This document shows positions 51,831 to 62,965 of a stretch of DNA of 64,000 nucleotides, piece by piece. Each line of letters opens with the position of its first letter. Within the stretch, counting starts at the first letter, position 1. Below the pieces are notes generated by a model. That model did no database searches and was not told the origin of the DNA. It was given only the letters and a program-made list of their open reading frames with translations. Origin of the DNA: Megaleporinus macrocephalus (Eukaryota; Chordata; Actinopteri; Characiformes; Anostomidae); NCBI GenBank assembly GCA_021613375.1, contig CM038703.1, forward strand, positions 22,618,194 to 22,682,193. Reading direction: 5' to 3'. Position numbers and translations under genes: made by a program.

Positions 51831-52373
51831 TACACTACCACTCAGAAGTTTGGGATCACAGTGAAATTTTCTTGTTTTCAATGGAGTATCTTCCTTCCTT
51901 AACACAACAATGAACTGACGGGTCTCTAAAGAAAGTTGTTTCTTTCTGGCCATTTTGAGTCTGTCAGCAAGCCATCAACTGCTGATGCTTCAGATACTAA
52001 ACTAACCTAGAATGTTGTTCTCCCTTTTATACTGTGTTTTATGTTTTTCAGCTGTACATCACAGCTGTGCATAAGCAAGAGTGTCCTAACAACCAATTAG
52101 CCCAATAACATCCTTAACTTGGATTGGTGGCTGTACCAGGAGATTTAGACAGAGGACTGAGAATTACTGATAATAGGACTATATGCAAAATAAGCCTCTA
52201 TACAAAAATACAAGGCTTTAATACAAACATTTTTATTCTTTAAAAATCATCTGATACACTTAATTGTGAAATGGACAATATTGTTTGTGAATTGCATGAA
52301 AATTGCATGAATTGCATGAAAATTGGATGAAATGAAATTCTAAAGTGATCCTAAACTTTTGAGTGGTAGTGTA
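51831..52373 (-). mobile_element. internally deleted Tc1-like element with intact terminal repeats
   Basis: The left end 'CACTACCACTCAGAAGTTTG' (from 51833) and the right end 'CTTTTGAGTGGTAGTG' (to 52371) are inverted repeats of about 27-29 bp with two mismatches, flanked by TA on both sides, the target duplication of Tc1/mariner elements. Reading leftward from 51953, the minus strand opens with 'MARKKQLSLETRQFIVVLR', the typical start of Tc1 transposases, but the frame soon drifts into the left terminal region. About 540 bp remain of an expected 1.3-1.6 kb, so the catalytic domain has been deleted. Confidence 0.88.
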
Positions 52374-53744
52374 TGTTCTTTGTGTTTTCATTGGGGCCTT
52401 TGACTCATGAGGGCCTTAGGCAGTTGGCCACCTTGGCCTAGTAAAAAGACAGCCTTTGACTCTATATGATATAATATACCCTGGCTAGAACACACAGCCG
52501 CTCTTACTGGATATCTGTGATTAAAACTGAAAACTGTGTTTACTGTGTAGAAAGCACCTGCTGTCCCTGAACTGCTAAAAGTACAAACTCTATTGTGATG
52601 AAGCATAATTTTCGCCATATGTAAATATAATAAATGCTACTTTGTTTTATCTTCTTTAGAGTTAACAATGTGACAATCTACACAAAATAACGTTATTAAC
52701 TGCAATTAGTTACATTGATTGCCCTAATTTTGAATCATGCTTTTCTAAATATGTGATAAAAGTTGCAGAAAGTGTGTAGTTATATAGAAAACTAATAAAC
52801 TAATAAAATAATATACAGTGCGTTCTTGTTTTGAAAGTGCAAACTCCAAATGTATAAATCATGAGGCTGCATAGGCACTTATAAGAAATAAATGCATTCA
52901 CAGGGCATGCTTCATTCTAAATCACTATAACTGTGTCTGTAGTTGTAAGCATAGCTCCCTATAGCCACTGCCATGCTGGCCTGGAGGAGATCTGCATTAC
53001 TGTGCACTGTATCCACTTCCTCTGCAACTGATAGAGATTGCCGGAATGTGGCGGAGGAGTGCGTTAGGAGGAGTGTGTCAGCAGCTGCTGCTCCCCTGGT
53101 GGATCATACATTAGCTGATTTATGGTCTACACACGGTGCTTTATAATCCCCCTCACACAGCCACACATCCAGGGGCTCAAGGGACTGGTGCATCAGGGCA
53201 TGCCTAGAGAGAGAGAGCGACATACCAACTAAGTGTTGGAGAAACGCCCCCGTTATAGCGCATGCTGGAGCTTTTGCCCTGAGCAATAAGTAATTTTAGG
53301 GTTTCAGATTAGAGAATTACACAGCAATAACCATTTGCAAGTGCTGTATAATCACTGCAGTGGGCGAGTGTCCTTTTCCAATGCAATGGAAAAAAAATAG
53401 ATATAAAGGATTTCAGCATATTATTACTGTCACATTAAAGGACCAATTTGTAAGATGACACAACCTGTCGAATGATAAAAAATACACAGTCCCTCCATCT
53501 TCCTTACAGTACAACAAAAACATTGCATCAAACTTTATCCCATTACTTACCAACAGTGTCTCCAGTGGTGGAAAGCAAGACTCTTATCTCTTGTTTTGTT
53601 TTTATTCATATTGCTTGTTTTGTTTGCTGCCTTAAATGCTCTTACCAGGAGCAGGACTTTCAACATTACTGGCAAGAGGTTAGAATATGCTATCAGGACA
53701 GCTGTACCTCTTTATCCTCTCATTTTTGCCTGATGGCAAACTAG
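52374..53744. other. non-coding sequence
   Basis: No exon supported. The stretch 52960-53290 is somewhat GC-richer with a few CpGs but has no recognisable signal. Confidence 0.4.
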
Positions 53745-54135
53745 ACACTACAGTCAGGGGCAAAAAATACAAAATAAAAGTTATGTGTGGTTTTATGTGC
53801 AAGTATGAAGAGCAGCAGCCATAAAGTGCAGGTTGCAAGTAACAAATGTAAACAATAATGTTTTATGCGAGTAGTGAATGTAAACAGTATTCTGACAGCA
53901 GGAGTACAGTGAGTGTAAGGTGCAGTTAAAAACCAGTTCTGATAGGAAGGTTTGGAGAGAGTGCATGAGGTGTTCACAAGCCTGATGGCCTGTGAGTAGA
54001 AACTGTTTGTCAGTCTTGTGGTCCTGGACTTCACACTCCAGTAATATCTGCCTGAAGTGTGAAGAGTGTGTTCTTGGGGTGTGTACTGTCCCTGATTATG
54101 TTGTGGTCCCTCTTGGTGACCTTGTTGTGGTAAAT
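53745..54135 (-). mobile_element. LINE 3' fragment
   Basis: The plus text 'cctgatggcctgtgagtaga' followed by 'aactgtttgtcagtcttgtg' and 'gtgtgaagagtgtgttcttg' corresponds to the reverse complement of the distal part of fish LINE sequences of the kind seen at 49560-50740. It is short and degenerate. Confidence 0.55.
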
Positions 54136-57100
54136 GTTATGTAGTGAGGAACTTAGTATACGATTGCAATGGTGTGGTAGGCTATGCAAACAAGAATTAT
54201 TTAGAGTTTGCCTCAGATTACAGATAAGGCATCATGTTATTTCTTATTTTGTGTCCTGCAGTATGTATTTTTTTTTCATTTCTTTTCCTTTTTTGTCTCT
54301 TTCCTACCTCTCTTTTCTTTTCTGAAAACTGGATATAGCTTTCTTGGGCATCATGGGCATTATATTATACAACCTATTATACAAAAGCCGTTTTCATTGC
54401 AGTATATTTTGCTATTCATTGCTCTCAATTCAAACAACTGGAATCCATGTCACAATTGATACTCTAACTATGGCTCTGACCTTTCATTACTATTTGGTTA
54501 GTGCTATATATTGAGGAAGTTTTAAGTGACAAAAGCTACTAGAAATGTTTTCCCAAATATTTCTTCTTGGATTTTTTTAACTATAGCTCTGAATGTGGCC
54601 TTGACTGTAGCTCTCTTACATAATAGCATTGTAAGTGCTTACAAGTTGGGGCAACACTTGGAGACTTTTACCATCAAGACAGTGGCCACTAATGCTACAA
54701 AATCCATATTTGACCATTTCTAAATAAACAATGTTGAAGCAGAAACCTGCTTCAACTTTAGCATCTTTCTCTTCCACTGTACAAGAAAGTTGGGGTATGT
54801 TTTCTATGTAACTGAGCTCGCGTTTAAAGCTAGCGTGAACAAGGCGAGAGCTCGGCTCAGTGAAGCTGCTGACTGCAGGATATTTCTGAACAGGCATCTC
54901 AACACAAGCCTTAACAAAGTGAAAGACCATCTTACAAAAATGGGACAAAAATGTTTCTGATAGTGTGGGACACGTCCCCCCATCCCCACCGGTTCCTGCG
55001 CTAATGGCTAGGACATACAATTCAATCCACCAATCAACAAATTCATTTGCTCAAAAGACATTTACATTAGTTAGCATTTATTTAAATTATATTAATATTT
55101 AATGGAAAATAATGTCCCAGACTCCTCATGGGCCCTCCCCCACTTGGAGCCACTCCACTACGATGCCCCTGACTACAGTGACTCTTTGTGATGCTGTAGC
55201 ACGCAAAGGCAGGAGAGGTGGATACAGATGCAGGTTTTTATTATTAGCCATACTTAAACAAAACACAGAAATCTAAAAGCACCATCAATGCTAACATGCT
55301 ACAGTTACATCTAGACACACAGACACAGCCACAATGCCAAACAAAGACAGGAGCAAACAGAGGGTATAGGTAGACAAAGGGAACAGGGAACACCAGGGAC
55401 TGGGCGGAGACACTAACTCAGGGCAGGTAGGGGGAGGAGACAAGAGTAGCACATGATGTCAACAGAAGCACATGGGAATGACAGGACGTAAACAAGGACA
55501 TAGACCAACAGAAGAAACACAGGGCATGACCGTGACACTCTCAGGGAAAAAGTGGTTTTACAAGATGGGAGGGACCGGGGCTAGCTGGTTAGCATGCTTA
55601 CTCAGGTACATAATTCTGCTAAATGATGCACAGACGTCTTTGATGTACCGTTTTTACATTTTAGCTAATTTTGGAATGTTTAAACCTAAAATTTAACATA
55701 TTTTTGAACATGAACCGTTTTTATTTTTTACTTTATTTTACAGTATTTGTTACAACAATGTAAGTTTTCCAGGATTAATATCATAATGTTTTCCTTCCTT
55801 TTTTCTTTTTTTAAATCAGCTGTTATCAGCTCAGGAAACCCCATTTTATGATGTATTAACCTAAATACTTCAAAATGGCAAGGAAAAACTCCCTCAGACT
55901 GGAGGCAGAAACCGAGGAACCAGACTCACAAGGGGAGACCCATCCTCCTCTGGTTAAACAGTATTTACAGTTTATTAAACTAAAGCGGAGTCTGAAGGTA
56001 AAAGCTTTAAAAACTGCAGAGCTGCTACATCTGGATGATACAGTGATGCAGTCAAGGCACAAATGGAAAGGAGAACTGGTTGGTGCCAGGTGACAAAGGG
56101 GCCCTGGTGGTCAGTCCTCCAACAGTATTCGGCAGGACAGGTGGGCAGTTATTACTTCAGAAAGAGAAAAGAAACAAAGTTAGTTCTGGTTTATATTAGT
56201 AGGAAAGCATTGTTGATATTTGATGCTATAACTTTGATATTAGATGCTATAACACAATAGTCTGCAGTAATGAATGTGGATACGACTTCACACAGCTGTG
56301 CACACAAAGACACTGTAACACAAACCAATGAAAGTACAGGAATCAGGAGTCAGGAGTCAAACATGCATACGGCACTTCATTTAATCAATAGATGGAACTG
56401 AATACAAATCAGCTTCGCTGAGTCAGCTTTTCAGATTTTCCGAGTGTAAACAGAGAAGATACACAGAGGTCAAGTGTGTGAGATGAGTCCAGATGAGTGA
56501 CCTCATCCCTCGTCTCAGTTTGCAGGTTAATAAATGCAGGAATGCTTCCCAGGCCGCGTGGTGCTGCAAATAATCGTGAATTGTGTTCTTAAATGACAAC
56601 CAAACATTTTTTATTTAGGCTCCTGAGAAGAAGGATTAAAAAGAATAGATAGACTAACGCTGTTAGCAACGAACCAAACATACACACATCTGTCGCGCTT
56701 CTTCCTATCAGAACTGAAAGTAGCTTTTAAGTCACTCAGTGAGTTGCGCAGTGATCTGAATCTTAACACTCCAAATGGGAAAGAGTAGCATTGTAGCGCC
56801 TCCTGTAGGTGATGTGAAGTAACGACATTGTTAAATGCGCGACGGGGGCTGAAGAAAGTTATACAGTAAAGGCTGCAGAAACGATCAGTTAATAATAATG
56901 ATTGGAATTAATAGACTAGCGTTAATAGAAACATCTGTTTCAAAATCAGAAACTAAACATGTGCTCTTTTTAACTGTGCTCTTTTAGTTATTAACTAGTT
57001 ATTAATACACTGTATGTTAAATTAAAATGTGTGTGTATGTGTGTGTGTGTTTGGTGGGGGTGGGGACATATTCCACAACGGTTAATAACAGTTAATAACA

Positions 57101-57253
57101 GTCTTTCCTTTTTCTGTTTAGTCTGTTTAGTATTTTAATATTTTGTAAACATACTTACAACATCATAACATGCAGATTAGACCAATACTTTTTGTGACAC
57201 AATAAAAAAGAAATGCTAGTGTAATAACCAACACAAAATAATCTCTACACTGA
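54136..57253. other. non-coding sequence with repeat-like segments
   Basis: The segment at 55870-56110 ('atggcaaggaaaaactccct', 'ggaaccagactcacaagggg', 'agacccatcctcctctggt') is repeat-like text that I recall from many fish loci, so the 72-codon frame there is probably not a gene. The segment 56700-56870 carries some CpGs and a CTCF-like variant (gcgcctcctgtagg at 56795-56808). Confidence 0.4.
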
Positions 57254-57445
57254 ATATTGTTGCTGTCCAAAGAATCTCTAAATCTCCTACAGGAGAGGAC
57301 AAAAACCTTCCTAACTTTCAATGTAAGCCAATTGAACTAGAATTGTTTACAGGATAAATAAAACAGCTGTTGTGTTCAAATGTTATAAAAAAATAAAAAT
57401 CACCATAAATGGAAATACATGTTTTCCTTGGACAGCGACGATATG
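57254..57445. mobile_element. MITE family A, copy 3 (about 190 bp)
   Basis: Left end 'atattgttgctgtccaa', right end 'ttggacagcgacgatat', interior 'ggagaggacaaaaacctt' and 'ctttcaatgtaagccaatt'. It is shorter than copies 1 and 2 through loss of the 'gaagcatttctattggttc' segment. Confidence 0.75.
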
Positions 57446-57899
57446 TTTAACATTATTGGTCTCATGAATGACATCATTTATTTGTGTTTTAATGTTTTAT
57501 ATTTTAATATTGACTTATAAAGCATGTGATGTCAGTATGATGCATGTAATTGTATGTGTACTTTGCTAACACAGTTTTATGGGGGGGGTCTAATTTAATC
57601 ACATGATGCTATCAGCACCAAGCGGGTGGAAGCTAGCACATACCTCTTCCATCACATGTAAAGTGGCAGCACCTATTTTTTTTATAAACCACAGATAACA
57701 TAATGCTATTGTACGGCTCAATGCACTTGGAACACTAACAGCTGGTTCTGTTACTGGCTATCAAATCACAGATTGATGGCACCAGAGGGAGGGTCATCCA
57801 AATAGAGTGGGGACAATTGCAAGCTATGAAATCCTCCTGACCTTGAATAAAGGTGGTTTGGCATAATAACTGTATTTATTTGCTGTGACCCTTTCTTCA
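57446..57899. other. non-coding sequence
   Basis: Nothing recognised. Confidence 0.4.
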
Positions 57900-58270
57900 A
57901 TAAGGGCTTTTCATGACAGAGCCATCAGACTCCCTCACTATAGAAGTCAAGCATTCAGGCCTGTACTCCTCATTTGATGTACACTGCACATGCACTCACC
58001 CATTTGTGGTGAAGGATGACTCATCTGACTATATTGTTTTTCCAACTCTCTGGCTCAGTTACACCACTGAACTCTCAAACAGGCATTCATCATCGTAATC
58101 AGGAGTTTATGCTCCTATACAACCTTACTATAACATCCACGAATGCAGGCGCGGATCATCAAGTTCTCATCCCCAGGTTTTGGTGGGCCCTTACCTGGCT
58201 ACATTTTGGGAGATCAAGGATTTTTACACCATCACAGCGTTCGCACAGGGGTTGTACAGCACCATGATGG
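57900..58270. repeat. probable DNA-transposon-derived interspersed repeat
   Basis: Phrases such as 'cactgcacatgcactcaccc', 'gatgactcatctgactatat' and 'ggctacattttgggagatca' look like interspersed fish repeat text, consistent with a transposase read on the minus strand, but I cannot align a domain. The two plus frames here are not credible genes. Confidence 0.4.
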
Positions 58271-60245
58271 CAGTATAATGGCATACTAACCACAGTATTG
58301 CACATGTGTTTTTTTTTCTTTTGTCAATTTATAACAAAACAACAAGATACACAGGGTAATGAGAGCACAGGTTAAGACAAACACCATGCAACTTCTTCCT
58401 ATGAAGAATAAGCTGAATATTTACCCTAATGAAGATGACATAACTCAAAGTAAAGAAAAACAAATGTCACAAAGATTATCAGGATAATCAGCTGTAACAC
58501 AACAAACATGAATTTTATTCTTTTTTTGCCGTGCTGCTAGTCAAGTTCCCAACACGATTTAAAACAGATGTTTAGGTTTTCTCATAATCACTCGCATGAG
58601 CCCCCCTGCACACATGCCCTTAAAAGCCATTGGATGATCTGGGCTTACATTAATGACAGAGGTGTAGGGTGTGAAGGGGTGAAGGAGTGTAGTGAGGGAT
58701 GTGAAGGGGTGACACATCACTGTTCAGCTGAATCCCACATTGATGAATTAAACATGCCAACATATCCCACCACCCACACCTCAGCTTATGTAATAAACCC
58801 TGCCTGCAAAAGCGTGTGTGCCTTAATATCATTTTGTGTGTGTGTGTGTGTGTGTTTGCCCAGACTGGGTTTGAGGATTGAGATGACTCATAGGCTTTGC
58901 ACTTTGTTTTGACCCCCCTTTCCCCAACCCCAACAATACACCCAAGAACGAGCACTGAAGAACTGTTGGTGTAGATATTTCCCTGCTGAACTAGTGTCGT
59001 AACACTGCTACTATATTTAGCTGTAGTAATCCTACCACCACATACATCAATAGTAATGTCCCCTTCCATTAGGTCTTTCTAATGCGCTCTGAAGTACTAT
59101 TCCTTTTCTCTTTAGCATCTTTGAATCATTGCTAAAGCATGGCCTAAAACAAAAGTAACAACATTTCTTAAATTGAGGACACAAGAGAAGAAATGTCAGA
59201 CTCAAATGTAGCATTTATTCTTTTATTTCAGTAACTTTTTGCCAGGGATTTCTTTATATTTACTCTCATTTTGGGTTCTTTGCTTTGTCCATAATTGACA
59301 TAACTTAAAGACCTATTCTTTATTGCACTGTGCAGTATTTAAATAATATTGCAAATATAATGTTATTACAATTTTACAAACAAAATGACTATGAAACAGT
59401 AGTGAATGTGGCTCAGACCCTGGCAGACACCTGCTCCGTTCAGTTGATGGTTAAACCTTATATACCTTATACATTGTACCAGAACACCATTATATTGCAT
59501 ATAGGTTCATGTTGTGTTGTCCTGACCTTGACATTTGATATACCTGCTGCTCCACACGTACTTTAGTGTAGTCTATTGTGTACATGTACTATACTGTCAA
59601 TAATTTGGATTCTTCTATTCTGTAAATTCAATACTTGAGACATGACAGTAGAGAAATAAGATGTAGAAAGATTTTCAAGATCAATTTCACAGGCTAACCA
59701 AGAGTGAAGTATGGAGAGCAGGACTGCCTACAATTTACATAACATCAGTTCCCGCCAGCCAACAATGCTAGGAGTCATTTTTGGCCATTTCCAAACCTTT
59801 CAATAAAGGTCACGGCAACAGTAGCAGCTTATTGAATGCAATGGTTGAAGATAGACTGATACTGAGTAAAGACAAAGTCATGGAGGAGTTACTCCGACTG
59901 CCTGTTAGCGAAGCTCAAATGCCCAAACAAAATGGTGGAGCAGGAAGGCAGGGCCCAGACGGCAAGGCCTGCAGACACCTGATACAGTTGTTCATTGTTC
60001 ACGTTAATGGCCTTGCAAATGGCAGAATAGTGTCATGGCCTGGCCTGGCATTTTTTCGATTTTCCTTTAAATACCTATGAAAGGTTGTATAACAAGGCAT
60101 ATCAGAGAAGGAAGGGGTGCCTGGAAAAAAGCTGAGGTTCTTGGCTGCACAGTTCTTTCAAACACAGATGAAGCTTTTGAGTTGTCTTAGGTCAGTCCCA
60201 GGTCAATAAGCAGCCTATTCCTTTCAGAAAGTTTAAAAATATGTG

Positions 60246-60432
60246 TTTCTCAATCCTGGTCCATTAGGCCCAGTGCTCTGCACACAGTGTTTCTGCAGCT
60301 CCCAGCAGACCTGAGCCAACTAATCGGCTCATTAACAAGCCCTTACTGAGTGGCTGTACTGAAGCAAGGAAAGCACTATAATGTGTAGGGCAGTAGGCCT
60401 CAAGAACCAGGGTTGAGAACCACTGGCCTACA
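60246..60432. repeat. dispersed short repeat, near-complete copy
   Basis: It starts 'ctcaatcctggtccattagg' and ends 'caagaaccagggttgagaac', so both ends carry a 'tcctggtc / gaccaggg' type motif in inverted orientation. This copy defines the family limits better than the one at 899-1052. Confidence 0.6.
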
Positions 60433-60948
60433 CTAGTACAGCTGATCTACAGGATAACCACTGTTTTAGAGCCTTCCATACTAGGGATACTAGTTGGTTA
60501 ATAGGTGTTACAGAAGGTAAGGCATCAAAAATAGGTGTGCCCAGGACCACCGCTGAGAATCTCTATGTAGAAGTAAAAATCTCAAGTAAAGAAAAGTCAT
60601 TCAAAAAACAAACACAGATAAAACAGAACTAAATAACATATAGCATATATGAATAATGGAGGGGAGAGGGTAAGGAAAAAAGTTAAAACCTCTTCTCAAC
60701 TAACAGTGTATGGGTCAAATTACAATTATCCATGTCACTAAATATATCCAAATTTTACCAAATTACAACAAAGCCATTTTTTGATTACATTTTAGATTAT
60801 ATTAGTGTGACACAAAAAAACACTGGTCGATTGTAAATAGTAGATGCTGCGTAGCCTGTTTATTCATTTATTGAGTGTAATATATTTAGTCATACATGAA
60901 CTTGAACGCCTGCATTTCACAGTCAACGACATAGAATTGCAGACACAT

Positions 60949-60962
60949 GCGCCCCCTCGTGG
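60949..60962 (-). promoter_or_regulatory. CTCF core motif (CCACGAGGGGGCGC on the minus strand)
   Basis: The site fits the vertebrate CTCF core CCACNAGGGGGCGC exactly. CTCF sites mark insulators and chromatin loop anchors. Occupancy is inferred from the motif alone. Confidence 0.65.
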
Positions 60963-61479
60963 ATAGAAATGGCTTTTCAAAGCAAAATGTATCCATGCCT
61001 ATTAGAATTATTAGAATTATTATTTTTTCGGAGAGAAAAAATAGAATATGGCTAAAATACTTTATTTCATAACTGGATACATACCATAATAACATAAATG
61101 CATGATATATCACACTTTAATTGTAATATAACAACTTCTAGTGCAATAAAATAAAGGATATTTAATAAGATTAAGGGACTAGCATTAGCTATAAAGGAAA
61201 GATTCCATTTTTTTATGTGAGCACAAAACAGTGAACAATATGTAAACAATGTTATTGTGATATGATGTGAAATGCTCAATTCTAAAGAAACTTATCAGAA
61301 TTGTTCACAGTGTTGGTCTGAAGAGTGTAATGCCTCTGAGGCTTAACTTATCTGTTTTTAAATAAAAAAATATACGTTTTCCTAATGTATCATTATTACC
61401 GTAATTAATATTACAGATAAAAACTCAGAAATTTTAAACCACTGGTGGAATTCCCCTTTAACATCAGACGCTGCAGGTA

Positions 61480-61870
61480 CGGGTCTCATCCAGAATGTTA
61501 GTCTACACACACATGCGCGCGCTCTGTCGGGGGTCAGTGTGTGTCAGGCGCCAAGAGGGCCGGCGGTGTAAAGCCTCCTCGCACGCGACCGCCCGTGGTC
61601 GTGCCGACTGCATTCTGTCCTCCTCGGCGCATCAGACAAAAGGAGGAGGACACCTCAGCAGGCGCCGGTGGTCGGGCGAGGGTCACACATTGTTCCACAC
61701 ACACAGGCAAAGGGACGATAACCGAGGCCTTCCATCCCGCACTAAAAATAAACAGCCAATCAGAAGTCGCGTGTTTGACGAGATGGGCGTGGCCAACCTT
61801 ACATGCCTCGCTATGGAGTTTCGTGGTGGGTCGACCTTCAACCTTCAGGCGACGGGAAAGCTACCAAAGT
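61480..61870. promoter_or_regulatory. second CpG-rich block, candidate promoter
   Basis: CpG density rises sharply above AT-rich flanks. The block contains a MEF2-type site (CTAAAAATAA, 61742-61751), a CCAAT box (61756-61760) and a KLF/Sp1-type GGGCGTGGCC (61784-61793). Orientation is uncertain: on the plus strand a donor-like 'aatgag|gtcagt' ends at 61887. The frames across it (61495-61887 and 61541-62194) are Arg/Ser/Pro-rich products of CpG-rich DNA, with no known domain. Confidence 0.55.
61742..61763. promoter_or_regulatory. MEF2 site plus CCAAT box
   Basis: CTAAAAATAA matches the MEF2 consensus YTAWWWWTAR, and CCAATCAG (NF-Y type) follows after four bases. The pair in a CpG block supports a promoter. 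Confidence 0.5.
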
Positions 61871-62544
61871 CAGGGAGCTCTGAATGAGGTCAGTAATTCA
61901 GCATCATCTGAGGAGCCTGAATATCTGGTGTGGTTCCAGACATTGTTGTTCTCCCTCCCTCTCTCTGTTTTTTCTGTGTTCAAGCATGCGAGTGACTCTT
62001 TGTCTGGTCTTGTACTTCACTCAGGAGTGTTTCCCCGGCCGGAAACTATAAGACAATGGAGACGCCTGGACACAGTAAATAAAACAGGAGTAGCCTGTGT
62101 CATGAGCTATATATCACAAATAAATGACAGAGTTGCCATATTTGGGTGTCCACAAGCACGTGTTACACATTTTTTGAGAAAAAAATGTCTGTAATAAAAC
62201 TGTTACAACACTAATCAACAAAACCCCACATTCGTAAGTCTTCTTAGAGTAGGACTACCAATCAGGTTCCTCTTTTCATATTCCACCTTACTGGCAGGAA
62301 CAGGTCCTCTTTCTCCAAGATGCTTTATGAATACAGCCAATGGTCTGGCTGCCATGTTACCAATGGGACAGATATTAGAACATAGTGGGAATGTTACTGT
62401 ATTTCTGGGGTCTCGTGTTGTAAACATACCTGTGCTAAACACCTACCTTGAATCTACACAAAACTGTCAATTTTATCAGCTCAATTTAGTCTATGGATCA
62501 ATCAGACTTTAGTCCTTCTGTTTCTCTGCATACTTTTACCCTGA
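61871..62544. other. non-coding sequence
   Basis: No exon supported apart from the possible donor at 61887. The overlapping frames have no known motif. Confidence 0.4.
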
Positions 62545-62965
62545 CTTCAGTGGGAAGGACCCCACCGGACCACCAACCACAGAGCAAGTATAATATTGGT
62601 GGTGGGTCATTCTCAGCAGTGAAACTGATTTGTTGTTGGTGTGAGTGGATCAGACACAGCAGGGCTGCTGGAATTTTTAAACACCTCAGTTTTACTGCTG
62701 GACTAAGAATAGTCCACCGAACAAAACTAACCAGCCAACAGCGTCCTGTGGGCAGCGTCCTGTGGGCAGCGTCCTGTGGGCAGCGTCCTGTGGGCAGCGT
62801 CCTGTGGGCAGCGTCCTGTGACCACTGATGAAGGCATAACAAATTATGCAGCACAACAGATCACAGTTTCTAAGTGTAGAACTAAAAAGTGCTTCCTTCT
62901 AGAGAGTGGAGCTGATCGAATGGGTGTTAAATGTAGATAGAATGTGTACAGTGGACCACCTGTCT
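62545..62965. mobile_element. palindromic non-autonomous element, copy 3 with internal 14-bp expansion
   Basis: It carries 'ggtggtgggtcattctcag', 'gtgagtggatcagacacagc', 'ccagccaacagcgtcctgtg' and a degenerate right part ('gtagaactaaaaagtgcttc', 'gtggagctgatcgaatgg'). The mirrored right half ('gtctaatagagtggacagtg' onwards) is missing, so this is an internally deleted copy. Confidence 0.75.
62741..62820. repeat. 14-bp tandem repeat, about six copies
   Basis: The unit 'gcgtcctgtgggca' starts at 62741, 62755, 62769, 62783 and 62797, with a last partial at 62811. All copies are identical. It arose inside the palindromic element, where other copies have a single unit. Confidence 0.96.

Larger units (their letters stand above)
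58271..61479. other. non-coding sequence
   Basis: No exon supported. A GT tract lies at about 58836-58855, a dispersed repeat at 60246-60432 and a strong CTCF motif at 60949-60962. The segment at 59770-60020 is repeat-free with a 99-codon plus frame (59781-60080) that matches no domain I know; it may be a conserved non-coding element. Confidence 0.4.

Noticed and set aside
55856..56093. Frame starting MARKNSLRLEAETEEPDS
   Set aside because: The DNA looks like a widespread fish interspersed repeat rather than a single-copy gene.
61541..62194. 217-codon plus frame, the longest in the window
   Set aside because: It begins in CpG-rich DNA where stops are rare, then runs into AT-rich sequence without any recognisable domain; a chance frame is more likely.
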